Assembly (NCBI GenBank): GCA_934757865.1
Contig: CAKVLS010000005.1
Location: 1 to 64,000 of the forward strand
Length of the DNA: 64,000 bases
From: an uncultured Clostridia bacterium
GTDB lineage: Bacteria > Bacillota > Clostridia > Christensenellales > UBA1242
Reading direction: 5' to 3'
In this document: positions 63,213 through 64,000 of the stretch, in pieces
How the letters are laid out: every line of letters starts with the position of its first letter
Position numbering within the stretch: the stretch's first letter is position 1
The notes under the pieces: generated by a model
The model's database searches: none
Seen by the model: the letters and a program-made list of their open reading frames with translations, nothing else
What the model was told of the DNA's origin: nothing
Position numbers and translations under genes: made by a program

Positions 63213-64000
63213 CTAATCATCATATTCTTCAGTATATTCCTCTTCACCAATAGGACCGCTAAGTGATTTAGTTCTATGAATATCATCATGACAATTTTTG
63301 CATAAAACCATTATATTCTCAATAGTTGATTCTCCTCCAACGCTATACAATTCAATATGGTGGTATTCTGCTTCTTTATAGTCTTTAAACTTTTTACCAC
63401 ATTTTTCGCAACACCCACTAACTTTTTGATAAGCACTTATTTTATCTTCTTCAGATATTTGTCTATTATAATCCAACTCCTTTAAATCTATTTCACTCAA
63501 CAAATATTCTTTCATTGTGTTTTTACGATTTTCATTTAATCTCTCTGCCCAACCACCACGAGCATTGTCATAGAATCTTTGTATTTTTATATCAGATGTC
63601 CTCCAGTCTTCGGAATAAACCCGAGAATGAAAACTTTCTATGAATTTTCTTATATCATTTTCCCTACCATTCAACGCATAAGTATCTCTTAAATCACTTA
63701 TAACTGAATATACAGTAAGAACCCAAGCGTGTTTCGATAAAAATTGATAATTACCAGGGGTACTCGGAAAACATTTTAATAAATAATTCAAAACATTTTG
63801 TATCTTTTTATAAATTTTACTATTCAAATCAATATCATCTTTATATTTATCAAACATTTCGTTTAAAGGCCCAGTACTACAGTCCTTTGTTCCATATTTT
63901 TCATAAAAAATTATCCTTGCCACATCTTCATACACATGATATCTTTGTTTGTTAACTCCAATTGATTTTGCAATAAATTCATGCTTAGCCAACTCTCTCA
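63213..64000 (-). CDS. HNH endonuclease domain protein (5' end beyond window)
   Basis: The open frame reaches the right edge without a stop (…RELAKHEFIAKSIGVNKQRYHVYEDVARIIFYEKYG), so only the C-terminal 262 or so residues are visible. The TTG at 63992 is not convincing as a start. The C-terminus is an HNH nuclease: CCEKCGKKF, then EYHHIELYSVGGESTIENIMVLCKNCHDDIH, with the His-His, Asn and His residues and two Cys pairs for zinc. The N-terminal visible part resembles the tail of a DUF262 (GmrS-like) domain, which often precedes HNH domains in proteins that act against modified phage DNA. That link is an inference until the upstream part is read. Confidence 0.75.
   Translation of the reverse strand, partial: RELAKHEFIAKSIGVNKQRYHVYEDVARIIFYEKYGTKDCSTGPLNEMFDKYKDDIDLNSKIYKKIQNVLNYLLKCFPSTPGNYQFLSKHAWVLTVYSVISDLRDTYALNGRENDIRKFIESFHSRVYSEDWRTSDIKIQRFYDNARGGWAERLNENRKNTMKEYLLSEIDLKELDYNRQISEEDKISAYQKVSGCCEKCGKKFKDYKEAEYHHIELYSVGGESTIENIMVLCKNCHDDIHRTKSLSGPIGEEEYTEEYDD

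Overview
The window is low-GC, AT-rich DNA, most likely from an uncultured spore-forming member of the Clostridia. The support is a 5' 16S rRNA segment of Firmicutes type, a full SpoIIE, the sporulation sigma factor SigH next to RlmB and mini-RNase III, a CwlD amidase, an NAD-linked [FeFe] hydrogenase, and lysine synthesis through meso-diaminopimelate dehydrogenase. I cannot name the genus from sequence alone.

Layout. 1-955: 5' part of a 16S rRNA gene on the minus strand, with its promoter at about 1.15 kb. 1.8-17.1 kb: one 5113-residue surface protein (InlB-type repeats, then three beta-helix modules, then InlB repeats again) with its own promoter. 17.7-23.0 kb: a small unknown gene, then a six-gene operon mrnC-rlmB-sigH-dnaX-ybaB-recR, in which dnaX carries a nine-A slip site that reaches a tau-like extension. 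23.1-24.1 kb: cwlD and a DnaA-box cluster that looks like a replication origin. 24.1-27.1 kb: tsaD, an unknown acidic protein and a dCMP deaminase. 27.4-31.5 kb: hydCBA hydrogenase operon. 31.6-36.0 kb: a lipoprotein, ddh, dapB, dapA (one short route to meso-DAP). 36.2-41.5 kb: mgtE with a terminator-bearing leader, tilS, spoIIE. 41.7-51.5 kb: a small lipoprotein, a GNAT-ASCH fusion, a GH13 glucosidase, enolase, an ABC exporter, a GNAT protein, dCTP deaminase, an inositol-phosphatase-like enzyme and a metallophosphoesterase.

51.6-64.0 kb is an accessory island. It starts at a tRNA-Arg(CCT) gene preceded, 166 bp upstream, by a promoter-bearing copy of its own 5' half, a scar typical of site-specific integration. 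The island holds a leftward operon: WYL regulator, type I restriction-modification hsdR-hsdM-hsdS, an unknown small protein and a DEDDh exonuclease. Beyond it lie a SLOG-family gene, an Xre regulator with paired operators, and an HNH protein cut by the window end. hsdR and hsdM each have one in-frame stop codon, and the SLOG gene and the small unknown gene look frameshifted, so the defence cluster is either decaying, switched off, or affected by local sequence errors. No gene outside the island is visibly broken, apart from the dnaX frameshift, which looks programmed.

Promoters are vegetative sigma-A type throughout, and many carry an extended -10 (TGn). Terminators are hairpins followed by T runs. 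No CRISPR array, insertion sequence or integrase gene was seen.
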